Source: Rhodobiaceae bacterium UBA7804 (lineage in GTDB: Bacteria; Pseudomonadota; Alphaproteobacteria; Parvibaculales; Parvibaculaceae). Taken from it: DNA of 64,000 nt. Location: the NCBI GenBank assembly GCA_002480495.1, contig DLCG01000017.1, positions 329,548 to 393,547 on the forward strand. The letters are read 5' to 3'. Positions 28,871-37,929 of the stretch are shown in pieces. A model generated the notes under the pieces. The model had not been told where the DNA came from and did no database searches. It worked only from the letters and a program-made list of their open reading frames with translations. Made by a program: the position numbers and the translations under genes. Every line of letters begins with the position of its first letter. Position 1 is the stretch's first letter.

Positions 28871-31480
28871 TCAGTCCGCCCTGAGCTCTCCGGCGGAGGG
28901 AACCGAAAGCGCCCGCCAGGTGCCGAGAAGTCCGAGCGCGACGGTGACAAGCGTCGCCGCCAGCACGGTCAGCGCTAGTGTGCCGGGCAGGAAATGCCAG
29001 GGCATCTCCATGATCATGGTAATGACGACATAGGCCGCCGCCGTACCGGCCACCGCCGCCACCAGGGCCGTCGCGAGCCCGAGCGCCGCATATTCGCGGA
29101 TATAGATTCCCAGAATGCGCCCTCGCGTTGCGCCCAGCACCTTGAGCAGGACGGCATCGCGCACTCGCGAGCGGAACCCTGCCGCCATCGCCCCGGCAAG
29201 CACCAATACGCCCGCGGCAAGCGTCACCCCGCCGATCGCACGCACGGCAAGAGCGAAATCCTCAAGGAGCCCGTTGACGGCATCCAGCGCTTCGCGCACC
29301 CGGACGGAAGTGATGTTCGGAAAGGCCGATGTCACCTCCCGCTCCAGCGCTTCTTCCTGTTCGGGCGTCGCATCCATTTCGACCGTCGCAAGCACGGTAT
29401 GCGGCGCCGAAGAGAGCAGGCCCGGCGAAAAGACGAGCACGAAATTGATCCCGAGACTCGTCCAGTCGATTGCGCGCGTATTTGCGACCTCGGCCATGAT
29501 TTCGCGTCCGAGCACATTGACCGTGATCGTGTCCCCTACATCGATGCCGAACCCTTGCGCGAGATCCTCGCCGAAGGAAACGAGCGGAGGGCCGGCATAA
29601 TCGGCCGGCCACCATTTTCCCCTGACGAGGCTCGATCCTTCCGGGAGCGTCGCCGAATAGGTGATCCCGCGGTCCCCTCTCAAGGCCCATTGGGCATCGG
29701 GTGAAACCTCGACCTGGTCCGAGGGTACGCCGTTCACGGCTGCGATCTTGCCGCGCAACATCGGCACGCGGTTGAATGCTGTGACGCCCGGCGTTCCAGT
29801 CACGAGACTTTCCATCGCATCCGTCTGATCGGGCTGAATGTCGACGAAGAAGAAGGCGGGCGCGCGCTCGGGCAGCTCCTTTGTAATCTCGCCGGTGAGG
29901 TTGCCGTTGATGAGCGATACGGTGACGAGAAGCGTCAGACCCAGTCCGAGCGAGAGAACGACCGCGGGCGTCGGCGCGCCGGGGCGATGGATATTGGCAA
30001 GCGCGAGGCGCAGTTCCGGCGACCGGAAGCGCGGCGCTTTCGCAGCAAGATCCATGATCCCTTCCGCCGCGACCCGCAGCACCGCGAAGACGCAGGCCGC
30101 ACCCGCGACGAACCAGAGCGCGAAAAGCCGCTCCTCGGCGAGCGCGACCGCAAGCCCCGCCAGCACGAAAAGCGCGCCCGCCGTCGCTGCGACGTAGACG
30201 GGCCGGGGAAAACGCCGGACCGGCGCGATGATGTCGCGGAAGAGCCCCGTGGCGGGCACTTCCCTCGCGCGGGCGAGCGGCCAGATCGCAAAGGCAAGCG
30301 CCGTGAGCACGCCATAGGCCGCCGCAAGAAGAAGCGGGCCCCAATAGACGCCCATCTCGGCCGGAATGGGAATCATGTCGCCCGCCACGGCATCGACGAT
30401 GAAGGGCGCGACCACGCCGAAGGCAAGACCGATCGCGATGCCGACGGCGGCAAGCGCCATGACCTGGATGAGATAGATGCGGAAGATCAAGGCGCCGGGA
30501 GCGCCCAGACACTTGAACGTCGCGATCACCTCGCGCTTTCCGTCGAGATAGGATTTGACGGCATTGGCGACACCGACGCCGCCGACGACGAGCGCCGTGA
30601 GCCCGACAAGCAAGAGAAAGAGCGCGACGCGCTCGACGAAGCGGCGCACGCCCGGCGCACTGTCGCTCCTGTCCGTCACGCGCCAGCCCGCATCGGGAAA
30701 GCGTGCGTTGAGCGCACCGACCCAGGCTGCGATATCGGCTGATGCGCGCGCCCCCTCCGGGAGACGGATGCGATAGTAATATTCGACGAGACTTCCCGGC
30801 TGCACGAGACCCGTGCCCGGCAATGCATCGCGCGCGATCATCGCTCGCGGGCCGAGCGCGAAACCGTCCGACACGCGATCCGGCTCATGCGCGATGGTTG
30901 CGCGCAGCTCGAAATCCTCGTCGCCGATGCGGACGAGATCTCCCACCGCCACATCGAGGCGCGTGAGCAGGTTGGGCTCGACCACAACACCCGGCCTCCC
31001 GTCGCGGATCGCAAGCGCATCCTCAAGGGGCATTTGCGGCGAAAGCTCCATCGCGCCGTAAAGCGGATAGGCATCGTCCACCGCCTTCAGCTCGACAAGC
31101 GTCTGTCCTCGCGACGCGTCTTCTTCGGCGCTTCGCGCCCCTATTTCTCCAGCGCTTCGCGCCCCCATTTCTTCGGCGCTTCGCGCCATTGCCCGCATTT
31201 CCGCCGAAACGGAAACCGCATTGCCGTCTGATATGTAGGAAAACTCTTCCGGCGCCGCCTCCCGATGGATGAGACGGAGCGCGACATCGCCGCCGAGAAT
31301 ATCCTGCCCGCCTTCGGCGAGCCCGCGCGTCAGCGCGGAGGAAACGGAACCCACGCCTGCGATCGCCGCCACGCCGAGCGCGAGGCAGGCGATGAAGACG
31401 CGAAAACCCGAAAGCCCGCCGCGCAGCTCGCGCCGCGCAAGCCGGAAGGCAAGCCCAAGCGGAGCCTCCACGCCGCTCAT
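28871..31480 (-). CDS. ybbP: YbbP-like FtsX-family ABC permease
   Basis: An 869-residue inner-membrane permease of the MacB/LolC type, with two FtsX domains and large extracytoplasmic domains. The N-terminus LAFRLARRELRGGLSGFRVF leads into the first helix. The FtsX repeats show VIATFKCLGAPGALIFRIYL and LLKVLGATRGRILGIYIREY. It is coupled by a 4-bp overlap to ybbA and is divergent from tesA, the same layout as ybbP-ybbA/tesA in E. coli. The substrate is unknown. A triplicated 8-residue repeat (ARSAEEMG type) sits in the first extracytoplasmic domain, at about residues 97-120. Confidence 0.9.
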   Translation of the reverse strand: MSGVEAPLGLAFRLARRELRGGLSGFRVFIACLALGVAAIAGVGSVSSALTRGLAEGGQDILGGDVALRLIHREAAPEEFSYISDGNAVSVSAEMRAMARSAEEMGARSAGEIGARSAEEDASRGQTLVELKAVDDAYPLYGAMELSPQMPLEDALAIRDGRPGVVVEPNLLTRLDVAVGDLVRIGDEDFELRATIAHEPDRVSDGFALGPRAMIARDALPGTGLVQPGSLVEYYYRIRLPEGARASADIAAWVGALNARFPDAGWRVTDRSDSAPGVRRFVERVALFLLLVGLTALVVGGVGVANAVKSYLDGKREVIATFKCLGAPGALIFRIYLIQVMALAAVGIAIGLAFGVVAPFIVDAVAGDMIPIPAEMGVYWGPLLLAAAYGVLTALAFAIWPLARAREVPATGLFRDIIAPVRRFPRPVYVAATAGALFVLAGLAVALAEERLFALWFVAGAACVFAVLRVAAEGIMDLAAKAPRFRSPELRLALANIHRPGAPTPAVVLSLGLGLTLLVTVSLINGNLTGEITKELPERAPAFFFVDIQPDQTDAMESLVTGTPGVTAFNRVPMLRGKIAAVNGVPSDQVEVSPDAQWALRGDRGITYSATLPEGSSLVRGKWWPADYAGPPLVSFGEDLAQGFGIDVGDTITVNVLGREIMAEVANTRAIDWTSLGINFVLVFSPGLLSSAPHTVLATVEMDATPEQEEALEREVTSAFPNITSVRVREALDAVNGLLEDFALAVRAIGGVTLAAGVLVLAGAMAAGFRSRVRDAVLLKVLGATRGRILGIYIREYAALGLATALVAAVAGTAAAYVVITMIMEMPWHFLPGTLALTVLAATLVTVALGLLGTWRALSVPSAGELRAD
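31123..31187 (-). repeat. 24-bp in-frame tandem repeat inside ybbP
   Basis: The 12-mer GCGCTTCGCGCC (plus strand) occurs at 31128, 31152 and 31176, a period of exactly 24 bp. The flanking bases are similar but degenerate, especially in the third unit. In the ybbP frame this gives the peptides ARSAEEMG, ARSAGEIG and ARSAEEDA. The multiple-of-three period keeps the frame, so copy number could change without inactivating the gene. Confidence 0.85.
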
Positions 31481-32280
31481 GCAGCCGCTCCCGTCTCGAC
31501 GCTTTCGATCAGCCCGTCGCGGAGCCGCACGATCTTGTGGCAGCGCGCCGCCAGCGCCTCGTCATGCGTGATGAGAACGAGCGTCGCTCCCTTGCGCCTG
31601 TGCAGGTCGAACATGAGTTCGATGATTTCCGCACCGGTCGCCTGATCGAGATTGCCGGTGGGCTCGTCCGCCAGAAGGATCTCCGGGTCGCCGGCCACCG
31701 CGCGGGCCAGCGCCACACGCTGCTGCTCGCCGCCCGAAAGCTGTCCCGGATAATGCGTGAGCCGATGGCTCAGTCCGACAAGACGCAGCTCTTCCTCCGC
31801 CCGTTCGAACGCATCCGTTCGCCCGGCAAATTCGAGCGGGATGGCGACATTCTCGAGCGCCGTCATGGTCGGGATCAGGTGGAAGGACTGGAAGACGATA
31901 CCTATATGATCCCGGCGGAACCGCGCGAGCCTGTCCTCGCCATAGGAAGTGAGGTCCTCGCCGGCGCAGACGATGCGCCCCGAGCTCGGCCGTTCGAGCC
32001 CGGCCAGCACCATGAGAAGCGTCGACTTGCCGGAACCGGACGGCCCCACCAGACCTGCGGTTTCGCCTTTCGCGATGGAGAGGTCGATTCCCCGGAGAAT
32101 GTTGACCGGACCGGCCGCGCTCGGCAGGCTGAGTTTGATGCTGTCGAGTTCGATGATCTTGTCGGGCAAACGATTCAGACCTTCCTGATGGGGTTTGTCT
32201 CGAAGGATATGCGCGAGTGATACGTTCCGGGGACGAAAATGGTTCGGGCCGGAGAACAGGCGGGCGGCCCTTACGCCCAC
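31477..32280 (-). CDS. ybbA: YbbA-like ABC transporter ATP-binding protein
   Basis: ATPase partner of YbbP. It has Walker A GLVGPSGSGKSTLLMVLAG, the signature PGQLSGGEQQRVALARAVAG, Walker B ILLADEPTGNLDQATG, and the H-loop TLVLITHDEALA, all of the LolD/MacB type. The first 40 or so residues of the 267-residue frame do not resemble the family, which normally starts close to IIELDSIKLSL. A TTG near 32166 with AGGAAGG about 10 nt upstream is a likelier start and would leave room for promoters before tesA. The listed 5' end is the outer limit. Confidence 0.88.
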   Translation of the reverse strand: MGVRAARLFSGPNHFRPRNVSLAHILRDKPHQEGLNRLPDKIIELDSIKLSLPSAAGPVNILRGIDLSIAKGETAGLVGPSGSGKSTLLMVLAGLERPSSGRIVCAGEDLTSYGEDRLARFRRDHIGIVFQSFHLIPTMTALENVAIPLEFAGRTDAFERAEEELRLVGLSHRLTHYPGQLSGGEQQRVALARAVAGDPEILLADEPTGNLDQATGAEIIELMFDLHRRKGATLVLITHDEALAARCHKIVRLRDGLIESVETGAAA

Positions 32281-32288
32281 GGAACGTG

Positions 32289-32990
32289 ATGGAAAAGGCG
32301 AACGATATCATGCGATATGGCCTCTCAGATGCGCTTTGCAAGTTTTTCGCGGGCCTCGCGCTTGCCCTTGCATTCGCGACAGCGCCCTCCTCCGCGAGCG
32401 CCGCAGACGACGCCCTCACCATCGTCGCGCTCGGTGACAGCCTGACCGCGGGCTATATGCTCGGTCCGGATGAAGGCTTCGCCGACCAGCTCGAAAAGGC
32501 GCTCGCCGATGCCGGTCACGAGAATGTGAAGGTGGTCGACGCGGGCGTCTCCGGCGACACCACGTCCGGCGGCCTTGCCCGCCTCGACTGGGCGGTCGGC
32601 CCCGAGGCCGATGCCGTCATCCTCGAACTCGGCGCAAACGATGCGCTGCGCGCCATCGACCCTGCGGTCACACGGCGCAATCTGGCCGAGATCGTCGAGC
32701 GGCTGAAGGCGCGGGGACTGCCCGTTCTTCTTGCCGGCATGCTGGCGCCGCCCAATCTCGGAGCCGACTATGGCGAGGCATTCAACCCCATCTATCCCGA
32801 ACTTGCCCGTCACCAAGACCTCGTGTTCTATCCCTTCTTTCTTGAAGGCGTCGCCGCCAATCCGGAACTCAATCTCGGCGACGGCATCCATCCGACCGCG
32901 GAAGGTGTCGCCGTCATCGTGCAGGGCATCCTGCCGAAAGTGGAAGAACTGATCGCGCGCGCCGAGGAAAGCCGCAGCGCCGTCAACTGA
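32289..32990 (+). CDS. tesA: Periplasmic SGNH arylesterase/thioesterase I
   Basis: Multifunctional lysophospholipase/thioesterase of the SGNH fold. A signal peptide (LCKFFAGLALALAFATAPSS... ASA) is followed by block I TIVALGDSLTAGYML with the nucleophile Ser. Block II is VDAGVSGDTTSGGL with Gly, block III ILELGANDALR with Asn, and block V GDGIHPTAEGV with Asp and His. All catalytic residues are present. ATGs at 32289 and 32310 are both possible starts. It is divergent from ybbA-ybbP, a conserved arrangement suggesting a shared envelope role. Confidence 0.93.
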   Translation: MEKANDIMRYGLSDALCKFFAGLALALAFATAPSSASAADDALTIVALGDSLTAGYMLGPDEGFADQLEKALADAGHENVKVVDAGVSGDTTSGGLARLDWAVGPEADAVILELGANDALRAIDPAVTRRNLAEIVERLKARGLPVLLAGMLAPPNLGADYGEAFNPIYPELARHQDLVFYPFFLEGVAANPELNLGDGIHPTAEGVAVIVQGILPKVEELIARAEESRSAVN

Positions 32991-33050
32991 CGCGCATTCG
33001 CGCCGCCACAATCGACAATCGCAAACAAATCCAAAGCGGGGGGAGAACTC

Positions 33051-34091
33051 ATGGAATATCGCGAACTGGGCCGCACCGGCGTCAAGGTGAGCTCTATCTG
33101 TCTCGGCACCATGACCTGGGGCGAACAGAACACGGAGGCCGAAGGCCACGAACAGATGGACTACGCCGTCTCGCAGGGCATCAACTTCTTCGACACATCG
33201 GAAATGTATGCCGTGCCGCCCAGGCCCGATACTCAGGGCTCGACCGAGAAGATCATCGGCAACTGGTTCAAGGCGCGCAGGAACCGCGACAAGATCGTGC
33301 TGGCGACGAAGGTCGCGGGCCGCAGCCCCATGAACTGGCTCCGCGACGACGGCTCGGGCACGGAGCAGAGCAAGGCGCAGATCGAGGAGGCCGTGAACAA
33401 GAGCCTGAAACGTCTGCAGACGGACTATATCGATCTCTACCAGCTTCACTGGCCCGACCGTCCGATCAATCTCTTCGGCGGCCTCGGCTACCGGCATATC
33501 GAAGGCGATACGCACCCCATCGGCGAAATCCTCGAGACGCTGCAGGGCATCGTGAAGTCCGGCAAGGTTCGCTTCATCGGCCTGTCGAACGAAACGCCCT
33601 GGGGCGCGATGACCTTCCTTCATCACGCGAAGACGAAGGGCCTTCCCCGCGTTCAGTCGATCCAGAACGCCTACAACCTCATCAACCGGACCTTCGAGCT
33701 TGGCGGTTCCGAGATCGCGCATCGCGACGGCGTGGGTCTTCTCGCCTATTCACCGCTCGCGCAGGGCTATCTCACCGGCAAGTACCAGAACGGCGCCCTG
33801 CCCGAAGGCTCGCGCAAGGCGCTCTTCAACCGCCTGCAGCGCTATGAAAGCCCGCAGGCCGACAAGGCCATCGAGAGCTACCTCGCCATCGCGAGGAAGC
33901 ACGGGCTAGATCCCTCGCAAATGGCGAACCAGTTCGTGACGACGCGGCCCTTCGTGACCTCCAACATCATCGGCGCGACGACGATGGAACAGCTGAAGCT
34001 CGCCGTGACCAGCACCGAGGTGAAGTGGACCGAGGAGCTGGAAAAGGAAATCGAGGCGGCGCATCTCGCGCAGCCCAACCCCGCGCCCTGA
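33051..34091 (+). CDS. tas: Tas-like NADP(H)-dependent aldo/keto reductase
   Basis: A 346-residue TIM-barrel oxidoreductase, the same length as E. coli Tas and alike throughout: MEYRELGRTGVKVSSICLGT, TWGEQNTEAEGHEQMDYAVS, EMYAVPPRPDTQGSTE with the catalytic Tyr, LKRLQTDYIDLYQLHWPDRP, and GATTMEQLKLAV. Its physiological substrate is unknown. GGGGGGAG precedes the ATG. It lies 60 bp after tesA and 10 bp before thpR, so it may be cotranscribed with thpR. Confidence 0.92.
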   Translation: MEYRELGRTGVKVSSICLGTMTWGEQNTEAEGHEQMDYAVSQGINFFDTSEMYAVPPRPDTQGSTEKIIGNWFKARRNRDKIVLATKVAGRSPMNWLRDDGSGTEQSKAQIEEAVNKSLKRLQTDYIDLYQLHWPDRPINLFGGLGYRHIEGDTHPIGEILETLQGIVKSGKVRFIGLSNETPWGAMTFLHHAKTKGLPRVQSIQNAYNLINRTFELGGSEIAHRDGVGLLAYSPLAQGYLTGKYQNGALPEGSRKALFNRLQRYESPQADKAIESYLAIARKHGLDPSQMANQFVTTRPFVTSNIIGATTMEQLKLAVTSTEVKWTEELEKEIEAAHLAQPNPAP

Positions 34092-34101
34092 ACTATACAA
34101 G

Positions 34102-34647
34102 ATGATCCGTCTTTTCACCGCGCTGGAAGTTCCCGACGAAGTGGCCGAACGCCTCATGCGTCTCCAGCGCGGGCTCGACGGCGCGCGCTGGATCGAACGG
34201 CCGGACTTCCACATCACGCTCCGCTTCATGGGCGACGTGCCGGAAGATATCGCCGACGATATCGACGAGGCGCTGTCGGAAATCCCGATGGCGCCCTTCG
34301 ATGTCGAACTCGAAGGTCTCGGCGAATTCGGCGGCAAGCGCCCGCATACGCTTTATGCCGGCGTGAAGCTGTCGGAGCCCCTGCGCATCCTGCAGGGGCG
34401 GCATGAAAGCGCCATGCGCCGCGTGGGCCTGAAGCCCGAAACACGCAACTTCACGCCGCATGTCACCATCGCTCGCCTGAACCGCGTCGAAACGGACGCC
34501 GCCTACAGCTTCATCCGCGCCAATTCTCCCTTCGCGGCGCCCTCGTTCACGGTCGAGCAATTCACGCTCTTTTCGGCGAAGGCAAGCACCGGCGGCGGAC
34601 CCTACGTGCCCGAAAAGCGCTATCCCGATTTCGGCTGGGAAGAATAG
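34102..34647 (+). CDS. thpR: RNA 2',3'-cyclic phosphodiesterase
   Basis: 2H-phosphoesterase that opens 2',3'-cyclic RNA ends to 2'-phosphates. The 181-residue protein carries both H-x-T motifs: HITLRFMGDVPE at residues 37-48 and TPHVTIARLNRV near residue 120. The start MIRLFTALEVPDEV is typical of the family. It follows the tas-like gene by 10 bp. The metallopeptidase gene beyond it is convergent. Confidence 0.93.
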   Translation: MIRLFTALEVPDEVAERLMRLQRGLDGARWIERPDFHITLRFMGDVPEDIADDIDEALSEIPMAPFDVELEGLGEFGGKRPHTLYAGVKLSEPLRILQGRHESAMRRVGLKPETRNFTPHVTIARLNRVETDAAYSFIRANSPFAAPSFTVEQFTLFSAKASTGGGPYVPEKRYPDFGWEE

Positions 34648-34703
34648 CGGAACTCGCAAGACCAACCTCCCGCCCTTTGGGGGCGGGTGGGAAAGCGAAC
34701 TTT

Positions 34704-35108
34704 TCACTCGCGCGCCGCTTCCTCGATGGCGTGCATGTCCTCGTCCGAAAGACCCATGTGATGTCCGATCTCATGCACCAGCACATGGGTGATGAGGTGG
34801 CCGAGCGCTTCGTCGAACTCCGCCCAGTAGTCGAGCATCGGGCGGCGATAGAGAAACACCATGTCGGGCATATGCACCGGCTCCATGACCGAGCGCTCGA
34901 CATGTGAGATACCTTGATAAAGCCCGAGCAGGTCGAACGGGCTTTCGAGTTCCATTTCGGCGGCAATCTCCTCGTCCGGAAAATCCTCGATCCGGATCAC
35001 GAGACCCTCGCAGCGGGCGCGGAAGCTCTCGGGCAGTCTGGCGAAGGCTTCGTCCGCCATGCGTTCGAAATCGGCAAGTGACGGCGCCCTCAGATTGTTC
35101 CAGTCCAT
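34704..35108 (-). CDS. Small metallopeptidase family protein (zincin fold)
   Basis: A 134-residue protein with the zinc motif VLVHEIGHHMGLSDEDMHAI near the C-terminus (HExxHHxGxSD), as in the minimal gluzincin/metzincin-like DUF1025 family. Upstream it shows DLLGLYQGISHVERSV and MPDMVFLYRRPMLDYW, both family features. It has no signal peptide, so it acts in the cytosol; its substrate is unknown. The start at 35108 (MDWNNLRAP) is preceded by GAGAAAG. It is divergent from phhB, 83 bp away. Confidence 0.88.
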   Translation of the reverse strand: MDWNNLRAPSLADFERMADEAFARLPESFRARCEGLVIRIEDFPDEEIAAEMELESPFDLLGLYQGISHVERSVMEPVHMPDMVFLYRRPMLDYWAEFDEALGHLITHVLVHEIGHHMGLSDEDMHAIEEAARE

Positions 35109-35191
35109 CTTTCTCACAATTCCTCTCTTGCGCGGAGAGCTTAAGAGCGCGAGGCTCTGCCCGCAAACCCTGGCCATCGTGGAGGCGCGGA

Positions 35192-35506
35192 ATGAGCGGC
35201 AAGCTGACGGGAAAAGAACGGGAAAAGGCCCTCGAAAAGCTGAAAGGCTGGTCGAAGGTAAAGGGCCGCGACGCCATAGAGAAGAGCTACCGGTTCAAGG
35301 ATTTCAACGAGGCTTTCGGTTTCATGAGCCGCGTGGCGCTCGCCGCCGAAAAGGCCGACCACCATCCCGAATGGGCGAATGTCTATAATCGCGTTGACGT
35401 CGTTCTCACGACGCATGATGCGGGCGGCCTGAGCGAGAAGGATGTGAAACTCGCCACACAGATGGACAAATGGGCCGGAAAGGCCGGCAAGGCATCGAAG
35501 AAATAG
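35192..35506 (+). CDS. phhB: 4a-hydroxytetrahydrobiopterin dehydratase
   Basis: Pterin-4a-carbinolamine dehydratase, which recycles the pterin cofactor of aromatic-amino-acid hydroxylases. The 104-residue protein has the active-site region AAEKADHHPEWANVYNRVDV followed by LTTHDAGGLSEKD; the two His of DHHPEW and the His of THD are the catalytic set. No phenylalanine hydroxylase lies nearby. GGAGGCGC precedes the ATG. The NDH-2-like gene follows after 16 bp and is probably cotranscribed. Confidence 0.92.
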   Translation: MSGKLTGKEREKALEKLKGWSKVKGRDAIEKSYRFKDFNEAFGFMSRVALAAEKADHHPEWANVYNRVDVVLTTHDAGGLSEKDVKLATQMDKWAGKAGKASKK

Positions 35507-35522
35507 GGCGGGACGAGCGAAT

Positions 35523-36791
35523 ATGGCCGGAAACGCACCCCCGCCCCAGATCGTCATTCTCGGGGCGGGCTTCGCCGGCCTCACCGCGGCGAAGGCCCTG
35601 AAGCGTGCGCCTGTCGAGATCACGCTGATCGACCGCCAGAACTATCATCTCTTCCAGCCGCTTCTTTATCAGGTCGCGACGGCGACGCTCTCCCCCGCCG
35701 ACATCGCGGTCCCTGTGCGCTCCACGCTTCGCGACCAGGAGAATGCGCGTGTCCTTCTCGGCAGCGTCGAGAGCATCGATCGCGACGCACGCATGGTTCA
35801 TCTCGCCGATGGGCGCGAAGTCCCCTTCGACTATCTCGTCGTCGCGACGGGCGCGACCCATGCCTATTTCGGTCACGACGAATGGGAGCCCTATGCGCCT
35901 GGCCTGAAGAAGATCGACGACGCGACGGAGATCAGGCGGCGCGTCCTTCTCGCTTTCGAGAAGGCCGAGACGGAAGACGATCCGGAAAAGCGCCGCGCGC
36001 TTCTCACCTTCGTCATCGTCGGCGGCGGACCGACCGGCGTTGAAATGGCGGGCGCCATCATCGAGCTCGCGCGCAAGACGCTGGTGAGCGACTTCCACCA
36101 TATCGATCCCTCATCCGCGCGTGTCATCCTCGCAGAGGCGGGCCCGCGCATCCTTCCCGCCTTCGCGGAAGAGCTTTCGGCCTTCGCCACGGACTCGCTC
36201 CGCCGCAAGGGCGTCGAGGTTCTCTGCGGCAATGCGGTGACGGATGTGGGGCCGAAAGGGGTAACCCTCGGCGGCGAGGATATCGGCGCGCGCACGGTCG
36301 TCTGGGCCGCGGGCGTGAAGGCCTCTCCCGCCGCGCGGTGGCTCGGCGTCGAGGGCGACCGCGCGGGCCGCGTCGAAGTGACGGAAAGCCTCACCCTTCC
36401 GGGCGAGCCCCGCATCTTCGTCGTCGGCGACACCGCCGCCGCGCAATGGCGCGACGGGGTGACCGTGCCGGGCATCGCGCCAGCCGCGAAGCAGATGGGC
36501 GCCTATGCCGCGCGCGCCATTCTCGCGGATTTGAAATCACGCATCATCGCGCCCTTCCATTATCGCCATCAGGGCAATCTTGCGACTGTCGGCCGCCAGA
36601 GCGCCATTGTCGATTTCGGCCGGGTACGGATGAAGGGTTTCTTCGCCTGGCTCGTCTGGGGCGCGGCGCATATCTATTTCCTGATCGGCTTCCGCAACCG
36701 GCTCATCGTCATGCTGCACTGGATCTGGGCTTATGTGACGCTCCGACAGGGCGTCCGCCTCATCACCGGCTCGACCGAGCTGCCAAAATAG
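35523..36791 (+). CDS. NAD(P)/FAD-dependent oxidoreductase, type II NADH dehydrogenase-like
   Basis: A 422-residue two-dinucleotide-fold flavoprotein. The FAD motif is IVILGAGFAGLTAAKALKR, then NYHLFQPLLYQVATATLSP (NDH-2 hallmark), the NADH motif FVIVGGGPTGVEMAGAIIEL, and the second FAD motif RIFVVGDTAAA. The C-terminus has a hydrophobic segment IYFLIGFRNRLIVMLHWIWA suited to membrane attachment. NDH-2 passes electrons from NADH to quinone without pumping protons. An intrinsic terminator follows directly. Confidence 0.9.
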   Translation: MAGNAPPPQIVILGAGFAGLTAAKALKRAPVEITLIDRQNYHLFQPLLYQVATATLSPADIAVPVRSTLRDQENARVLLGSVESIDRDARMVHLADGREVPFDYLVVATGATHAYFGHDEWEPYAPGLKKIDDATEIRRRVLLAFEKAETEDDPEKRRALLTFVIVGGGPTGVEMAGAIIELARKTLVSDFHHIDPSSARVILAEAGPRILPAFAEELSAFATDSLRRKGVEVLCGNAVTDVGPKGVTLGGEDIGARTVVWAAGVKASPAARWLGVEGDRAGRVEVTESLTLPGEPRIFVVGDTAAAQWRDGVTVPGIAPAAKQMGAYAARAILADLKSRIIAPFHYRHQGNLATVGRQSAIVDFGRVRMKGFFAWLVWGAAHIYFLIGFRNRLIVMLHWIWAYVTLRQGVRLITGSTELPK

Positions 36792-36793
36792 AA

Positions 36794-36821
36794 AAAGCCC
36801 CGGCGTTTCCACCGGGGCTTT
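36794..36821 (+). terminator. Intrinsic terminator between convergent genes
   Basis: The stem AAAGCCCCGG/CCGGGGCTTT has an 8-nt loop. It lies 3 bp after the NDH-2-like stop, with A-run and T-run flanks, so it can serve both this gene and the convergent SDR gene. Confidence 0.85.
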
Positions 36822-36875
36822 CATTTTCGCATGCGCTTGAAGCTTAGCGCGGCGCCATGCGGCCCAAGCTGCGCT

Positions 36876-37658
36876 TTAGCGCGGCGCCATACGGATAGCG
36901 CCGTCGAGGCGGACCGTTTCGCCGTTGAAGTAGCCGTTCTTGATCATCTCGGTCGCGAGCGAGGCATACTCGTCCGGGTTGCCGAGACGGGACGGGAACG
37001 GCACCTGCGCGCCGAGCGCCTGACGAACCTTCTCCGGCGCACCCGCAAGCAGCGGCGTGTCGAAAATGCCCGGCAGGATCGTGTTGACGCGGATGCCTTC
37101 GCGGCTGAGGTCGCGCGCGATGGGGAGCGTCATGCCGACGACGCCCGCCTTCGAGGCCGAATAGGCCGCCTGGCCGATCTGGCCGTCCTGCGCGGCGACG
37201 GAACCCGTGTTCACGATCGCGCCGCGATCGCCATCCTCGAGCGGGTCGAGGGTGAGCATGCCCGCCGCCGACTTCGCGATGCAGCGGAAGGTGCCGACCA
37301 GGTTGATCTGGATGATGAGGTTGAACTTGTCGAGCGGGAAATATTCCGGCTTGCCCGTCTCCTTGTTGCGGCTCGCGGTCTTGATCGCGTTGCCGGTGCC
37401 GGCGCAGTTCACGAGGATGCGCTCCTGGCCGATCGCGGCGCGGACCTTTTCGAAGCCCGCATCGACGCTCGCCTCATCCGTCACGTTCACTTTCGCGAAC
37501 ACGCCGCCGAGTTCCTTCGCCAGCGCCTCGCCCTTCTCTTCCTGAAGGTCGAAGATGCCGATCTTGACGCCTTCCTTGGCGAGGCGGCGGGCGGTGGCCG
37601 CGCCGAGGCCGGATGCGCCGCCAGTGATGATGGCGCTGATGCTGCTGTCGAGTTTCAT
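36876..37658 (-). CDS. SDR family oxidoreductase, HSD17B10/short-chain 3-hydroxyacyl-CoA dehydrogenase type
   Basis: A 260-residue Rossmann-fold dehydrogenase. The cofactor motif is TGGASGLGAATARRLAKEG, then NCAGTGNAIKTASRNK, the catalytic Ser in NTGSVAAQDGQ, and YSASKAG with Tyr and Lys. The insert between the NCAG and Ser motifs and the C-terminus ETVRLDGAIRMAPR match the type II 3-hydroxyacyl-CoA dehydrogenase group, which oxidises branched or short acyl-CoA intermediates. Its stop region is duplicated just downstream (36844-36857). It is divergent from the DUF1232 gene. Confidence 0.9.
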   Translation of the reverse strand: MKLDSSISAIITGGASGLGAATARRLAKEGVKIGIFDLQEEKGEALAKELGGVFAKVNVTDEASVDAGFEKVRAAIGQERILVNCAGTGNAIKTASRNKETGKPEYFPLDKFNLIIQINLVGTFRCIAKSAAGMLTLDPLEDGDRGAIVNTGSVAAQDGQIGQAAYSASKAGVVGMTLPIARDLSREGIRVNTILPGIFDTPLLAGAPEKVRQALGAQVPFPSRLGNPDEYASLATEMIKNGYFNGETVRLDGAIRMAPR

Positions 37659-37742
37659 GGGTTCATTCCTTCTCTGCGCGGACCTTGATGGGCCGGTCCT
37701 GCGTTTCCCTGTATGCGGGGTGCCTTCACCGGCCGCCCGATT

Positions 37743-37768
37743 GGCGCCGATTTAACAAATTCGGCGCC
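37743..37768. promoter_or_regulatory. Inverted repeat in a divergent promoter region
   Basis: GGCGCCGA and TCGGCGCC (37743-37750 and 37761-37768) flank a 10-nt AT-rich spacer. The two adjoining genes (SDR to the left, DUF1232 to the right) diverge, so this is not a terminator for either and could be an operator. No regulator is encoded next to it. Confidence 0.3.
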
Positions 37769-37929
37769 CAAAGAGCGAGCCAAAAATCGCGGAAACACGG
37801 CCAATTCGCGTGAGTTGACGATTTACGCAACGTCGCCCTCGCCTTGCATGGCGAGTAGCTTCGCCCCATCTTGGAGACGCCCCTTCCCGGGACGCATCCG
37901 GCGGGGCATTGGCCAGCAGGGAGTGAGGC

